DNA of 64,000 nt from Paramacrobiotus metropolitanus (lineage: Eukaryota > Tardigrada > Eutardigrada > Parachela > Macrobiotidae), in assembly GCF_019649055.1 (NCBI RefSeq), contig NW_026570360.1, positions 245,211 through 309,210 on the forward strand. The letters are read 5' to 3'. Both the position numbers and the translations under genes were made by a program. Below are positions 1 to 10,345 of this stretch, piece after piece. The notes beneath the pieces were generated by a model that searched no databases, was not told where the DNA came from, and saw only the letters and a program-made list of their open reading frames with translations. How positions within the stretch are numbered: the stretch's first letter is position 1; the number at the start of each line of letters is the position of its first letter.

Positions 1-667
1 TGGCTGATGCACCACTAGTGCGGCCACTATGTACTTAGCAGTGCGAACTGAGTCATAAGCAATAAACGCAGCGCCGGTCCGATAGCATACAATATACTCT
101 TACTATACTGACGTACTCGTATTTTGCATGTATTATAGCTTAGGTATAAAATACCATTGGTCAGCAATGTACAAAAACGCTGAAGCATCAGTGCGGCTTT
201 CATATGCACTTGCACATATAAGATACCAAAGTACACATACGAGGACACATATCATGTAAATTGCGTAAATGCTTATTTCCACTGAGCAGGATGCTTTTAA
301 CACTGGACAATAATTGACCATTCATACATGATACAGGCAAATAATACTGGACAAGCTGATCTTATTGACGTGTACATCCGGTTGAAAAACTTCTATTTTC
401 AGTATTTTTATGTACCAGTGTTATCAAATACACATACAGTATATTGCTTCTTTATCAGACTAATCTGTCGGCACGATTAATCACTCATAGATGAGCGATG
501 CGCACAATTTTGTACACGTTCATCTACCCATTTGCTTAAATACCCCGGGATTTCCGTAACGTGTACATACGTACGTATAACTTTATATTCGCGGAAATCG
601 GTTACAAGTATTCTGTTTTACAACAAAGTACAACCCTGTTTCTGGCATAACCGCATTGAAATCTGCA

Positions 668-1650
668 ATGGATGACGATATTGTCACTTTTAACAATACT
701 GATTTATAGACCTCAGACGACGATGAAATTGACTTGCGCATTTCATAAAACCGTCCCGAAAGTTTTGAGCGTTAACGACTGGTATTTCTAGCCTCACCTA
801 CTTTGCCAGCATCCAAATTTTTCAATGCTGGGGTGCGAGATCGTGTCCGCTACGCATTTTGTCACGGTGTACTGGCTCAAAGGGCTATCGGTGACAATCC
901 TATATTTTGGCTTCGCCACTATTTTCAAAACTGTACAAATAGCAAAGACTGAACACAACGTCCTGACAAAAATTGCATAAACAGAACACCAGTAAGATTG
1001 CTACATGCAGAAATGTTTTACTTATAAAAGTTGCTGTTTTAATGCTTTAAATGGTAGTAAACACTAAGTTTTGTACACGATCTGTTACCCAGATATCATA
1101 ATTCTTTATCAGGTCAGATAACTGCAGCTGTTTTATAAAAATTAAAGATTCTGTCATGGAATTTGCAGCAGTCAATCAGAAAATTAGCACAAGCAGTCAA
1201 GATTATAACGATTCAACAGCAGACGAAATCATTGTTTGCAAAGCACTACTCGAAAGAAAGTATGCCATCGCCATCACCAAAGGCTAAAAGAGTGTCAGCA
1301 GCCTGTGCCTTAAAAATTTCGGGCAACTGAAGAAATGCTGGATGTCATGAAAATTGACAGAAGAGAGTCCAGCAATGTTGCACGAAATGCTACACCTTTT
1401 CGAAAGTGGAAAATAATTTGAAAAATATTTATTTTATAACAAGTTAGAACTTGCCACCTCCAAGATTCATTACAGAATATCTACAACAAAGCACAGAAAC
1501 GCATCTCCTTAGAAAATTAAAGTAAAAGTGGAACGACGTTGCAAAGTATGTTTGGATAAACCAAGCGATAATTTGTTCCTGCCATTCGATCATTCGGTTT
1601 TTTTTCAGAACTGTTTTGATAAACTTCATTCTTGTCGTAGTTGCCGATAA
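668..1650 (+). pseudogene. IAP-like (BIR + RING) relic, left arm
   Basis: From the ATG at 668 one frame runs to 952, interrupted by stops at 707, 746 and 773. Its second half reads as a BIR repeat, with a GVRDRVR-type core, the CHGVL, GDNP and HYFQNC landmarks and a C-terminal zinc-ligand His and Cys. The first ligand of the expected CxxC pair is Tyr. A second frame reaches 1650 and ends in an IAP-type RING with CKVCLDK, LPFDH and CRSC motifs. Two usual RING ligands are replaced by Phe, and the frame has several stops, for example at 1285, 1414 and 1510. BIR plus C-terminal RING is the architecture of inhibitor-of-apoptosis proteins, which large insect DNA viruses and some adintoviruses carry as accessory genes. 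The copy looks inactive. Confidence 0.55.
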
Positions 1651-2930
1651 AAAATCAGTATCAAATCAACATTTATTTCAGTTAAAGTGTAAGTGCCTAC
1701 CTAATAATCTGCTGACGCCGATCTGGAATCCAGAATTCGATAAACGGAAAAATACAATACACAAAAGAACGAAGGTGTTCCGAAACGGCATATGCTACCT
1801 TGGCAACATGATTTTATAGCTGGAGTATGGATCTGCATTTTGTTTTAATAGACCGTCCATTTGAGTTATGCCGATGTGTATGATAATCAATGCAATTAGT
1901 TCTCTACTCGTGTTTCAGAAATTTTTCTCACTTGTCATTGCATCTGAAAGAAATGCTGTGTCTTATAAAAGATACGTAACCATGGGACGCGCTCAGTGCA
2001 CCAGCAAAACAAAACCTGCGTATTCCTTTCGGACGCTACTTTATCGAAGATTTCTCTAAAATACACATTGATCACATTTCATCAATCGCAAGACAAAACT
2101 TCAGCAAAACGTCATCGATCTTGATTCCTTAAATTTAAGTTGCTACCTGAGCGCATTGCTGAAACTGAAAACATCAATTTTAGGTAAAAAACTTCCAGAG
2201 CAGATTCCAAAACAGCTAAGCAATGAGATTCAAAACTAAGTGTACAGTGGCCTGAACATCAAAAATTTCAGCTTGTCAACAGGTAACAAAAATTTTGCAT
2301 CAGAAGCAGGTGATCAATTGTGGATTTTTAAAAGATTTCCAGTAAACGTTATCCTAAGTGTCTGCGTAAGGAAACATAACGCAAGTTGAAGGCTCAAATG
2401 GAAACAAATGCATCTAGTTTGGATTTCTACGACCATAACACAGCGGCTGATAACTTTTATTCTTACTACACTACAGTACCTCTCATAAATTTTTTGAAAA
2501 TGGACAAATTTAACAAATGTAAGTATTATGAACTGGTGAATCGGATACGATTAGAGCAAGCAATAAGTACATTGACCATTTGGCCATAATTTACTCTTAC
2601 TCAGAATTTATGCACTGCCAGATCATCAACTTTCAAGAGTTGACATTTTTTTTTATGTTCTGAGTTAAAACTGTTGAATCAACAGAATGACTCCCAAACA
2701 TTAGCAAAATAGCTTTTTAGTTTTGCGAACTAAACGAAGAAAAATCCAATTTTCTACGACTGACTCAGAGTTTTCTTGTCTTTTGCAAAACAAAAATGAA
2801 TCTCGTTCTACCATTCTTAAATTCTTATAGTAGTTGTGAGGTGAGACATTATATTGGGCTGCAATTCTGAATTTGCATATCCCGCTAAAAGTCTGCTGTT
2901 TGCTATTAATCCCCAAATAAATGCACAGCA
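1651..2930. other. AT-rich arm segment with no recognisable gene
   Basis: No family was recognised here or in its mirror at about 10345-11632. A + strand frame from about 2110 to 2375 reads smoothly apart from a TAA near 2238, and a 67-codon frame lies at 2386-2589 that is broken in the right arm. These may be remnants of one more element gene, but nothing identifies it. Confidence 0.4.
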
Positions 2931-4330
2931 CAACTTAAATTTTTGGCAATTTACTGAAAGTGCACTCTCAAGAAGTACTACAGTTTTTGTGCGACACACT
3001 CACTTTAAACTCATTTTTTAGAAAGCTTTCTGAAACTGTTCATCAAAATTAAACGCTTAAAGCGCTAAGAGCATAGTTTCTATTCGATTCGTTCACATGG
3101 GAGACTTGCTTCTAGAAAAATTATCAAATTTGCTTGAAAATCGGTAAAATTTACCATGAAAATGCTGCACTTTGCACACTTGAGAAAAGCTTCTGTGCGA
3201 TACATGCACGGGCAAGACCTGCTTTTAGCCAAATTTTTGACACTTTTTTAAATGCAATCAGATTCATTATCAAAATTCGCTCTTTTCACGTTCAGAATTT
3301 GCTTTGTTTGCGAACTAAGCGCATGAAAGTTTCCATTTCAGAAAAGTTCTTGACAATTTATTGAACGTATACTATCAAAAATCAGCACTTTGCTCAATCA
3401 AAATATAGCTTTTGTGCAAAATTTCATACTTAGAATGGTAAAAGTATAGCTTTTAAGCGATTCATTTATGCGCAGAGAAAGCTTTCTTTTATACAAATAT
3501 TTGACACGCAGAAACGTTTTATAAATTTTTTATCCTAATTCGGCATTTTTCACAGCCAGCGTAAAGCCTTTGTGCTCCGTTCATGCTGATAAGTTTTATT
3601 TCCAGACAGATTCTTGACGCTTTATCGCAGGAAAAATGTAGGAGTTTGCCCTTTTGCACACCCGAAGTGAAGATTTGGTAATTTGTACACGAAAGAGACA
3701 CTTTTGAGCTAAATTTTGACAATTTTCTGAAATACGCTCCCAAAATTCGACACTTAGCGCACTCAAAGGATAGTTGTTGTGCGATTCATGCAAAAAAAAG
3801 CATTTTTTTAAACAGATTTTTAACATTCATTAACGATTAAGCTATACATTCAGAATGCGTGACTTTGGATACTCAGAGAATAGGTTTCATGCTATTTATG
3901 CACATAAAGATCTTCTTTCAGACAAATTTTTTAAAACTTACTGAAAACGACACTAAAATTCAACACTTTGGACACTTAGGGTATAGTTTTTATGCGATTC
4001 ATATCCGAAAGACTCACTTCCAGACATATTATTGAAAAATCATCGATTTGAAACTTCAGACCTTAGCATGAGCAGAGTATAGTTTTATTGCCAATTATAC
4101 AGAAAAGAAGTATCATTTAAAGACGTAGTCTTGACAATCTATTAAAGTGCAGTATGAAAATTTAGCTTTTGCAGCCTCAAGAGTATCACTTTTGCGCATT
4201 TTACGCACTGAAGAATCTCACTTTTCGACGCATTTTAGCACCGTCTTGAAGATCTACTTAAAACTTTGACACTGAGCACACTCGTGGTATGGCTTTCGCA
4301 CGATTTTGGCAATTTATTAATTTTTCAGAG
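2931..4330. repeat. Degenerate ~120-bp tandem repeats, left arm
   Basis: Phrases such as TGTGCGATTCATGCA, GACAATTTATTGAAA, ACACTTTGCACACT and CACTTTTAGACAAATT recur in the same order about every 110-140 bases, with strong drift between units. No coding potential is visible. This is a diverged satellite-like array inside the mobile element. Confidence 0.6.
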
Positions 4331-4435
4331 TAAAATTCGGGTAGGTTTAGTGATCTTAGCTTATTCAATAAAAAACTCTGGAAACACACTTACGAAAGAG
4401 GACTAACTTTTTCTTAAAAACTATGCTAAGTCTAT

Positions 4436-4566
4436 GGTAAACAGAAAACGAAAAACTCCAAAATTTGAATTCAGAAAACTGCCAAAGTTACGTTACAAAA
4501 GTGCACAATTTGGAGATTTTCGTTAAAACAGAACTCGTAAAATTGGTAGAAAAATGTGTTTTGCTT
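4436..4566 (+). repeat. Inverted repeat flanking TBP gene, outer half
   Basis: This segment (starting GGTAAACAGAAAACGAAAAA) matches the reverse complement of about 5455-5600 with moderate divergence, so the TBP-like gene sits inside an inverted repeat of about 135 bases. Shared landmarks are the AAACAGAAAAC run, the TTGGAGATTT/TTGGAAGATTT motif, and the AAATTGGTAGAAAA end. The mirror arm has the same pair at 7670-7815 and 8704-8834. The function is unknown. Confidence 0.6.
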
Positions 4567-4981
4567 CACTACGTCCGTAAATGCCGATCCTGCGAAATAC
4601 TCTGTGAATTTCTGAAAGCACTTTGCGACTCATAGAATGATCTGATGCGCGATTTTGTGAACATTTTTGGTTTCTTATGAATCAATCAAACGCCGTTCTT
4701 GAGCGCAGTTTCCTAATTTTTCGGGCACTTTTGAATCAGATGACTAGTTTGTGCGCCAACTGTAAAATAAGTGGATATTGTACAGACAATTCTAGATTAT
4801 TGATCACAATCGTGAATTAAATGCAAATCTTGTGCATACTATACTGAATTATTAATGGTGTTAATGAATCAAAAAACAATGTTTTTTTGCGAGAGTTTAA
4901 GATTTTGTAGACACTGTCAAAATACAACCCGATCTCGTGCAGTCTGATCTGAATTTTTTGCGAAATTTCGATACTATTAAC

Positions 4982-5457
4982 ATGACCTCCGATGATGGAT
5001 CCTTTTATCAGTTGTATAAAAACGGTAAAGCCATTGTGAACGGAGGAAGATCCGAAAAGAAGCCTGGAATTTGGTAAGAAAATACCAGGCGAGGCTTCGT
5101 CGACTTGGAATAAACGTCCATATTGCCGAACGGAAAATTGTGAATATTATGGCAACGTACTTGCATGGACAAGTCATCAATCTACACAAATTTGCCAAAG
5201 CATACAACCTATTTTACGAGCCAGAACCTTTTCCTGCTGTTTGGATCCGTCATGCCGATCTCAAGGTTACAATAAATGTTTTCCACACCGGAAAGTGCGT
5301 TATTCTTGGAGCAAAATCGGAGCGCGTTCTAAAAGAAAGTCTGAATCGCCTGAAAAAATTATTGTCATCGGGGATGAAAGACGCAATAGATAACGAACTA
5401 GACACTGAGGAGTGGAACGCTTGGTTTGCCGATTTGGACACAGCTGTGCAATCGTAG
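4982..5457 (+). pseudogene. TATA-box-binding-protein-like gene, left arm
   Basis: TBP is the general initiation factor that saddles the TATA box through two pseudo-repeated lobes. The frame up to 5457 holds a whole second lobe with the family landmarks in order: a basic linker (RKYQARLRRLG), KIVNI, YEPEPFPAVWIR, and VFHTGKCVILGAKSE. Upstream in another frame, from the ATG at 4982, lies the end of the first lobe (LYKNGKAIVNGGRSE), which matches the TBP 'SGK-GAKSE' motif. The two frames are offset by one base in the A-rich run near 5055. The first-lobe frame is open back to about 4898, so the true start is unclear. The mirror copy has the same break, so the break predates the duplication, or it is bypassed by ribosomal frameshifting. 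TBP is not part of the Polinton gene set known to me. Confidence 0.65.
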
Positions 5458-5600
5458 ACCAAAAATACGCTTTTCTACCAGTTTTGCAACTTGTGTTTTT
5501 CGCAAATCTTCCAATTTTACACTTTTTGTACACCAGACTTGGTAGTTTTCTGATTCCAAATCTGGTAGTTTTTTGTTTTCTGTTTTCCGTAGACTTAACA
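5455..5600 (-). repeat. Inverted repeat flanking TBP gene, inner half
   Basis: This is the partner of 4436-4566. It begins at the stop codon of the TBP-like gene and could act in 3'-end formation, but that is inference from position only. Confidence 0.55.
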
Positions 5601-5795
5601 TATTATTCATGTAAAAAACTGTCCGTTTTGTGTTAACGTTTTTTGGGAGTTTTGCACCGAGATAACTTTGATCACGAAAAGTGTCGAATTTTCACTGTTG
5701 AAGAAACGAATAAAGTACAAAAAAATTACAATTCTGCCGTGTAATCTATTTAGGTAGTAGCTACAAACATCAAAATTTACCCTCAATTCTCAAAG

Positions 5796-6250
5796 ATGGA
5801 TGAGATTTCATTTGATTTTCGATTTAAAACGCCATGCAGTATTTATATTTCCGGACCAACAATGTCTGGAAAGTCAACTCTGAGCATGCACTTTTTGCAA
5901 AATCCACAAAAGTTTTTCTATCCAGCACCATCGCGAATTGTTTATGTTTTTGTTGTGTGGCAAGAATCGTTTAAAAGATTTCATCCTTCCATTGAGTTAG
6001 TTTCAGATCTAAGCAAGATATTCGATGAGTACTTTTTTAACCCCAACATACCAACATTATTAATTTTGGATGATCTTATGGATGAAATTTCAAATAACTC
6101 AAAAGCATCAGCGCTTTTCACCCGAGACGTTCATCACAAAAATGTCACTGTTGTTTTTCTATCACAAAATTTCTACAAGCAAGGGAAAGTATGCGGGATA
6201 TCGCTTTGAATGCTCAATATTTAATCCTGTTCAAATCCGTTCGAGATGTG
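5796..6250 (+). pseudogene. Packaging ATPase, truncated left copy
   Basis: This copy has the Walker A loop GPTMSGKST at residues about 20-28 and the Walker B stretch LLILDDLMDE about 70 residues later. It is followed by the sensor-like VVFLSQNFYKQGK, as in A32/FtsK-HerA genome-packaging ATPases of Polintons and adintoviruses. The frame shifts at about 6190, as in the right copy. Homology to the right copy then fades over 6230-6265 and stops, so the C-terminal third is missing. The enzyme would pump DNA into a capsid. This copy cannot encode a full protein. Confidence 0.75.
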
Positions 6251-6531
6251 CAGCAGATAAAAACTTTATCGCGATAATTGTTGTGGACGCGCCGGTAAAA
6301 TACGTTGAACGGTGTCTTGTATCATTGGAGGGGATATTGGAGGGGTATGTGATATAACGGACGGTACGTTTCGGTTGCCCAGTTGAGCTTCTGTGACGGG
6401 GTCGCGCATTGTGTTTTGCTGCAAATTTTAACCGATAGCATCCTCGATATTTGCCGCTTTTGTCCGTATGGTTGGACATGGTATAGTAAGACGTGCATAT
6501 TCGGTTTCGGGAACTATCACAAATGTTTTCA
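6251..6531. other. Palindrome centre, unpaired segment
   Basis: This segment has no counterpart on the other side. Bases about 6306-6361 match 14517-14573 almost exactly. The rest, up to the pX stop, is unique in the window and shows no gene. Confidence 0.6.
6306..6361 (+). repeat. ~57-bp repeat, copy at palindrome centre
   Basis: The copy runs from TTGAACGGTGTCTTGTATCA through GGAGGGGTATGTGATATAAC to the GG(C/A)CGGTAC-like end. It matches 14517-14573 with only small differences in the G runs and near the end. It sits exactly where the left-arm homology has just ended. Confidence 0.85.
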
Positions 6532-6849
6532 TTATTTATTAAAAGAGGTTGAAAGTGTAGCGAGAACTGGTAGTAAAACTCCGAGGAATCCTCCTCTTTG
6601 TGTGAGAATTCGTTGTTTTATCTTTTTGTTGTGTTGACGATTGGCTAGACGCTTAATAGATTTTGAATACTGCTTCACGCGGGCTAAATCAACTTTAGAT
6701 ACTCCAACAAGATTTTTAAGTAAGTTCAGACAAGCCTCTTCGATTCCTTGAATCTGTTTTTTAGAAGCATGAGTGAAAAAATGACGTCGTTGGATAGGTT
6801 TCATTTGCTGTAGAGAACGTACAACTTCGAAAATTTCTTTAGGACTCAT
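6532..6849 (-). CDS. pX-like virion core protein
   Basis: This is an intact 105-residue frame with ATG at 6849. Its N-terminal half is helical and basic. The second half has the Polinton/adintovirus pX landmark: a KSIKRLANRQHNKKIKQR stretch, then ILTQRGGFLGVLLPVLATL and a short tail. The GGFLG-hydrophobic end resembles the adenovirus pX/mu-type core protein and its Maverick relatives. The gene directly follows the ATPase and shares the ATGA overlap with it. Only one copy exists, because it lies in the unpaired centre of the palindrome. It is the only apparently unbroken gene of the element. Confidence 0.75.
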   Translation of the reverse strand: MSPKEIFEVVRSLQQMKPIQRRHFFTHASKKQIQGIEEACLNLLKNLVGVSKVDLARVKQYSKSIKRLANRQHNKKIKQRILTQRGGFLGVLLPVLATLSTSFNK

Positions 6850-7474
6850 TCTGTATATATTCGACGGTGTGAAAAAATGTGAGATTGTACACGCAATTGG
6901 TCTGGTGTTTCAGGGCGCAAGTTAAGTAACAGGTATCCAAGAGGCTCCTTAATAGCTTTTCTGTAAGCTTGCCCCAGAAATTTCAGTCCCAGCTGCCTTG
7001 ATAGAACTTTTATCTGTTGAACATCTCGAACGGCTTTGAACAGGATTAAATATTGAGCATTCAAAGCGATATCCCGCATACTTTCCCTTGCTTGTAGAAA
7101 TTTTGTGATAGAAAAACAACAGTGACATTTTTGTGATGAACGTCTCGGGTGAAAAGCGCTGATGCTTTTGAGTTATCTGAAATTTCATCCATAAGATCAT
7201 CCAAAATTAATAATGTTGGTATGTTGGGGTTAAAAAAGTACTCATCGAATATCTTGCTTAGATCTGAAACTAACTCAATGGAAGGATGAAATCTTTTAAA
7301 CGATTCTTGCCACACAACAAAAACATAAACAATTCGCGATGGTGCTGGATAGAAAAACTTTTGTGGATTTTGCAAAAAGTGCATGCTCAGAGTTGACTTT
7401 CCAGACATTGTTGGTCCGGAAATATAAATACTGCATGGCGTTTTAAATCGAAAATCAAATGAAATCTCATCCAT
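6846..7474 (-). pseudogene. A32/FtsK-type packaging ATPase, right copy
   Basis: The first frame starts at the ATG at 7474 and runs to 7061, with Walker A GPTMSGKST and Walker B LLILDDLMDE. The rest is in another frame from about 7079 to 6846 and has the family's conserved tail: RDIALNAQYLILFKAVRD, the QIKVLSRQLGLKFLGQAYR helix and the PLGYLLLNL strand. The two frames are offset by one register at the AAAGT near 7080. The left copy has the same offset, so the break is ancestral or is decoded by a programmed shift. Full length, about 205 residues, is usual for Polinton ATPases. The end overlaps the pX-like start by four bases, a compact viral gene layout. Confidence 0.8.
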
Positions 7475-7812
7475 CTTTGAGAATTGAGGGTAAATTTTGA
7501 TGTTTGTAGCTACTACCTAAATAGATTACACGGCAGAATTGTAATTTTTTTGTACTTTATTCGTTTCTTCAACAGTGAAAATTCGACACTTTTCGTGATC
7601 AAAGTTATCTCGGTGCAAAACTCCCAAAAAACGTTAACACAAAACGGACAGTTTTTTACATGAATAATATGTTAAGTCTACGGAAAACAGAAAACAAAAA
7701 ACTACCAGATTTGGAATCAGAAAACTACCAAGTCTGGTGTACAAAAAGTGTAAAATTGGAAGATTTGCGAAAAACACAAGTTGCAAAACTGGTAGAAAAG
7801 CGTATTTTTGGT

Positions 7813-8287
7813 CTACGATTGCACAGCTGTGTCCAAATCGGCAAACCAAGCGTTCCACTCCTCAGTGTCTAGTTCGTTATCTATTGCGTCTTTCATCCCC
7901 GATGACAATAATTTTTCAGGCGATTCAGACTTTCTTTTAGAACGCGCTCCGATTTTGCTCCAAGAATAACGCACTTTCCGGTGTGGAAAACATTTATTGT
8001 AACCTTGAGATCGGCATGACGGATCCAAACAGCAGGAAAAGGTTCTGGCTCGTAAAATAGGTTGTATGCTTTGGCAAATTTGTGTAGATTGATGACTTGT
8101 CCATGCAAGTACGTTGCCATAATATTCACAATTTTCCGTTCGGCAATATGGACGTTTATTCCAAGTCGACGAAGCCTCGCCTGGTATTTTCTTACCAAAT
8201 TCCAGGCTTCTTTTCGGATCTTCCTCCGTTCACAATGGCTTTACCGTTTTTATACAACTGATAAAAGGATCCATCATCGGAGGTCAT
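7813..8287 (-). pseudogene. TATA-box-binding-protein-like gene, right arm
   Basis: This mirror copy of the left-arm TBP-like gene carries the same one-base frame offset between the first-lobe remnant (ATG at 8287) and the second-lobe frame. It shows an additional change near the C-terminal helix, where the frame shifts around 7915, so the last part (about 7813-7910) is read in a different frame from the lobe core. This copy is therefore more damaged than the left one. Confidence 0.6.
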
Positions 8288-8969
8288 GTTAATAGTATCG
8301 AAATTTCGCAAAAAATTCAGATCAGACTGCACGAGATCGGGTTGTATTTTGACAGTGTCTACAAAATCTTAAACTCTCGCAAAAAAAACATTGTTTTTTG
8401 ATTCATTAACACCATTAATAATTCAGTATAGTATGCACAAGATTTGCATTTAATTCACGATTGTGATCAATAATCTAGAATTGTCTGTACAATATCCACT
8501 TATTTTACAGTTGGCGCACAAACTAGTCATCTGATTCAAAAGTGCCCGAAAAATTAGGAAACTGCGCTCAAGAACGGCGTTTGATTGATTCATAAGAAAC
8601 CACAAAAATGTTCACAAAATCGCGCATCAGATCATTCTATGAGTCGCAAAGTGCTTTCAGAAATTCACAGAGTATTTCGCAGGATCGGCATTTACGGACG
8701 TAGTGAAGCAAAAACACATTTTTCTACCAATTTTACGAGTTCTGTTTTAACGAAAATCTCCAAATTGTGCACTTTTGTAACGTAACTTTGGCAGTTTTCT
8801 GAATTCAAATTTTGGAGTTTTTCGTTTTCTGTTTACCATAGACTTAGCATAGTTTTTAAGAAAAAGTTAGTCCTCTTTCGTAAGTGTGTTTCCAGAGTTT
8901 TTTTATTGAATAAGCTAAGATCACTAAACCTACCCGAATTTTACTCTGAAAAAATTAATAAATTGCCAA

Positions 8970-10345
8970 AAATCGTGCGAAAGCCATACCACGAGTGTGC
9001 TCAGTGTCAAAGTTTTAAGTAGATCTTCAAGACGGTGCTAAAAATGCGTCGAAAAGTGAGATTCTTCAGTGCGTAAAATGCGCAAAAGTGATACTCTTGA
9101 GGCTGCAAAAAGCTAAATTTTCATACTGCACTTTAATAGATTGTCAAGACTACGTCTTTAAATGATACTTCTTTTCTGTATAATTGGCAATAAAACTATA
9201 CTCTGCTCATGCTAAGGTCTGAAGTTTCAAATCGATGATTTTTCAATAATATGTCTGGAAGTGAGTCTTTCGGATATGAATCGCATAAAAACTATACCCT
9301 AAGTGTCCAAAGTGTTGAATTTTTAGTGTCGTTTTCAGTAAGTTTTAAAAAATTTGTCTGAAAGAAGATCTTTTATGTGCATAAATAGCATGAAACCTAT
9401 TCTCTGAGTATCCAAAGTCACGCATTCTGAATGTATAGCTTAATCGTTAATGAATGTTAAAAATCTGTTTAAAAAAATGCTTTTTTTTGCATGAATCGCA
9501 CAACAACTATCCTTTGAGTGCGCTAAGTGTCGAATTTTGGGAGCGTATTTCAGAAAATTGTCAAAATTTAGCTCAAAAGTGTCTCTTTCGTGTACAAATT
9601 ACCAAATCTTCACTTCGGGTGTGCAAAAGGGCAAACTCCTACATTTTTCCTGCGATAAAGCGTCAAGAATCTGTCTGGAAATAAAACTTATCAGCATGAA
9701 CGGAGCACAAAGGCTTTACGCTGGCTGTGAAAAATGCCGAATTAGGATAAAAAATTTATAAAACGTTTCTGCGTGTCAAATATTTGTATAAAAGAAAGCT
9801 TTCTCTGCGCATAAATGAATCGCTTAAAAGCTATACTTTTACCATTCTAAGTATGAAATTTTGCACAAAAGCTATATTTTGATTGAGCAAAGTGCTGATT
9901 TTTGATAGTATACGTTCAATAAATTGTCAAGAACTTTTCTGAAATGGAAACTTTCATGCGCTTAGTTCGCAAACAAAGCAAATTCTGAACGTGAAAAGAG
10001 CGAATTTTGATAATGAATCTGATTGCATTTAAAAAAGTGTCAAAAATTTGGCTAAAAGCAGGTCTTGCCCGTGCATGTATCGCACAGAAGCTTTTCTCAA
10101 GTGTGCAAAGAGCAGCATTTTCATGGTAATTTTTACCGATTTTCAAGCAAATTTGATAATTGTTTCTAGAAGCAAGTCTCCCATGTGAACGAATCGAATA
10201 GAAACTATACGCTTAGCGCTTTAAGCGTTTAATTTTGATGAACAGTTTCAGAAAGCTTTCTAAAAAATGAGTTTAAAGTGAGTGTGTCGCACAAAAACTG
10301 TAGTACTTCTTGAGAGTGCACTTTCAGTAAATTGCCAAAAATTTA
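8970..10345. repeat. Degenerate ~120-bp tandem repeats, right arm
   Basis: This is the mirror copy of the array at 2931-4330, in opposite orientation and with the same unit order. Confidence 0.6.

Larger units (their letters stand above)
1..6250 (+). repeat. Left arm of the giant inverted repeat
   Basis: This arm pairs with 7020-13301 on the opposite strand. Coordinate sums of paired landmarks drift only from 13302 at the outer end to 13270 at the inner end, so the net length difference over 6 kb is about 32 bases. Most stretches are near-identical. Two patches are clearly more divergent, around 1380-1660 and after about 6230. Confidence 0.95.

Noticed and set aside
1444-1629. 61-codon minus-strand frame and its counterpart at 11648-11857
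   Set aside because: These are antisense to the RING relic, which explains the conserved reading. No independent support.
5412-5636. Hydrophobic frame after the TBP-like gene, present in both arms
   Set aside because: It overlaps the TBP end and the inverted repeat in another frame. Mirrored presence follows from the palindrome and is not evidence of coding.
6070-6357. Alternative frame across the ATPase
   Set aside because: It is a shadow frame of the Walker B region. The family motifs read in the other frames.
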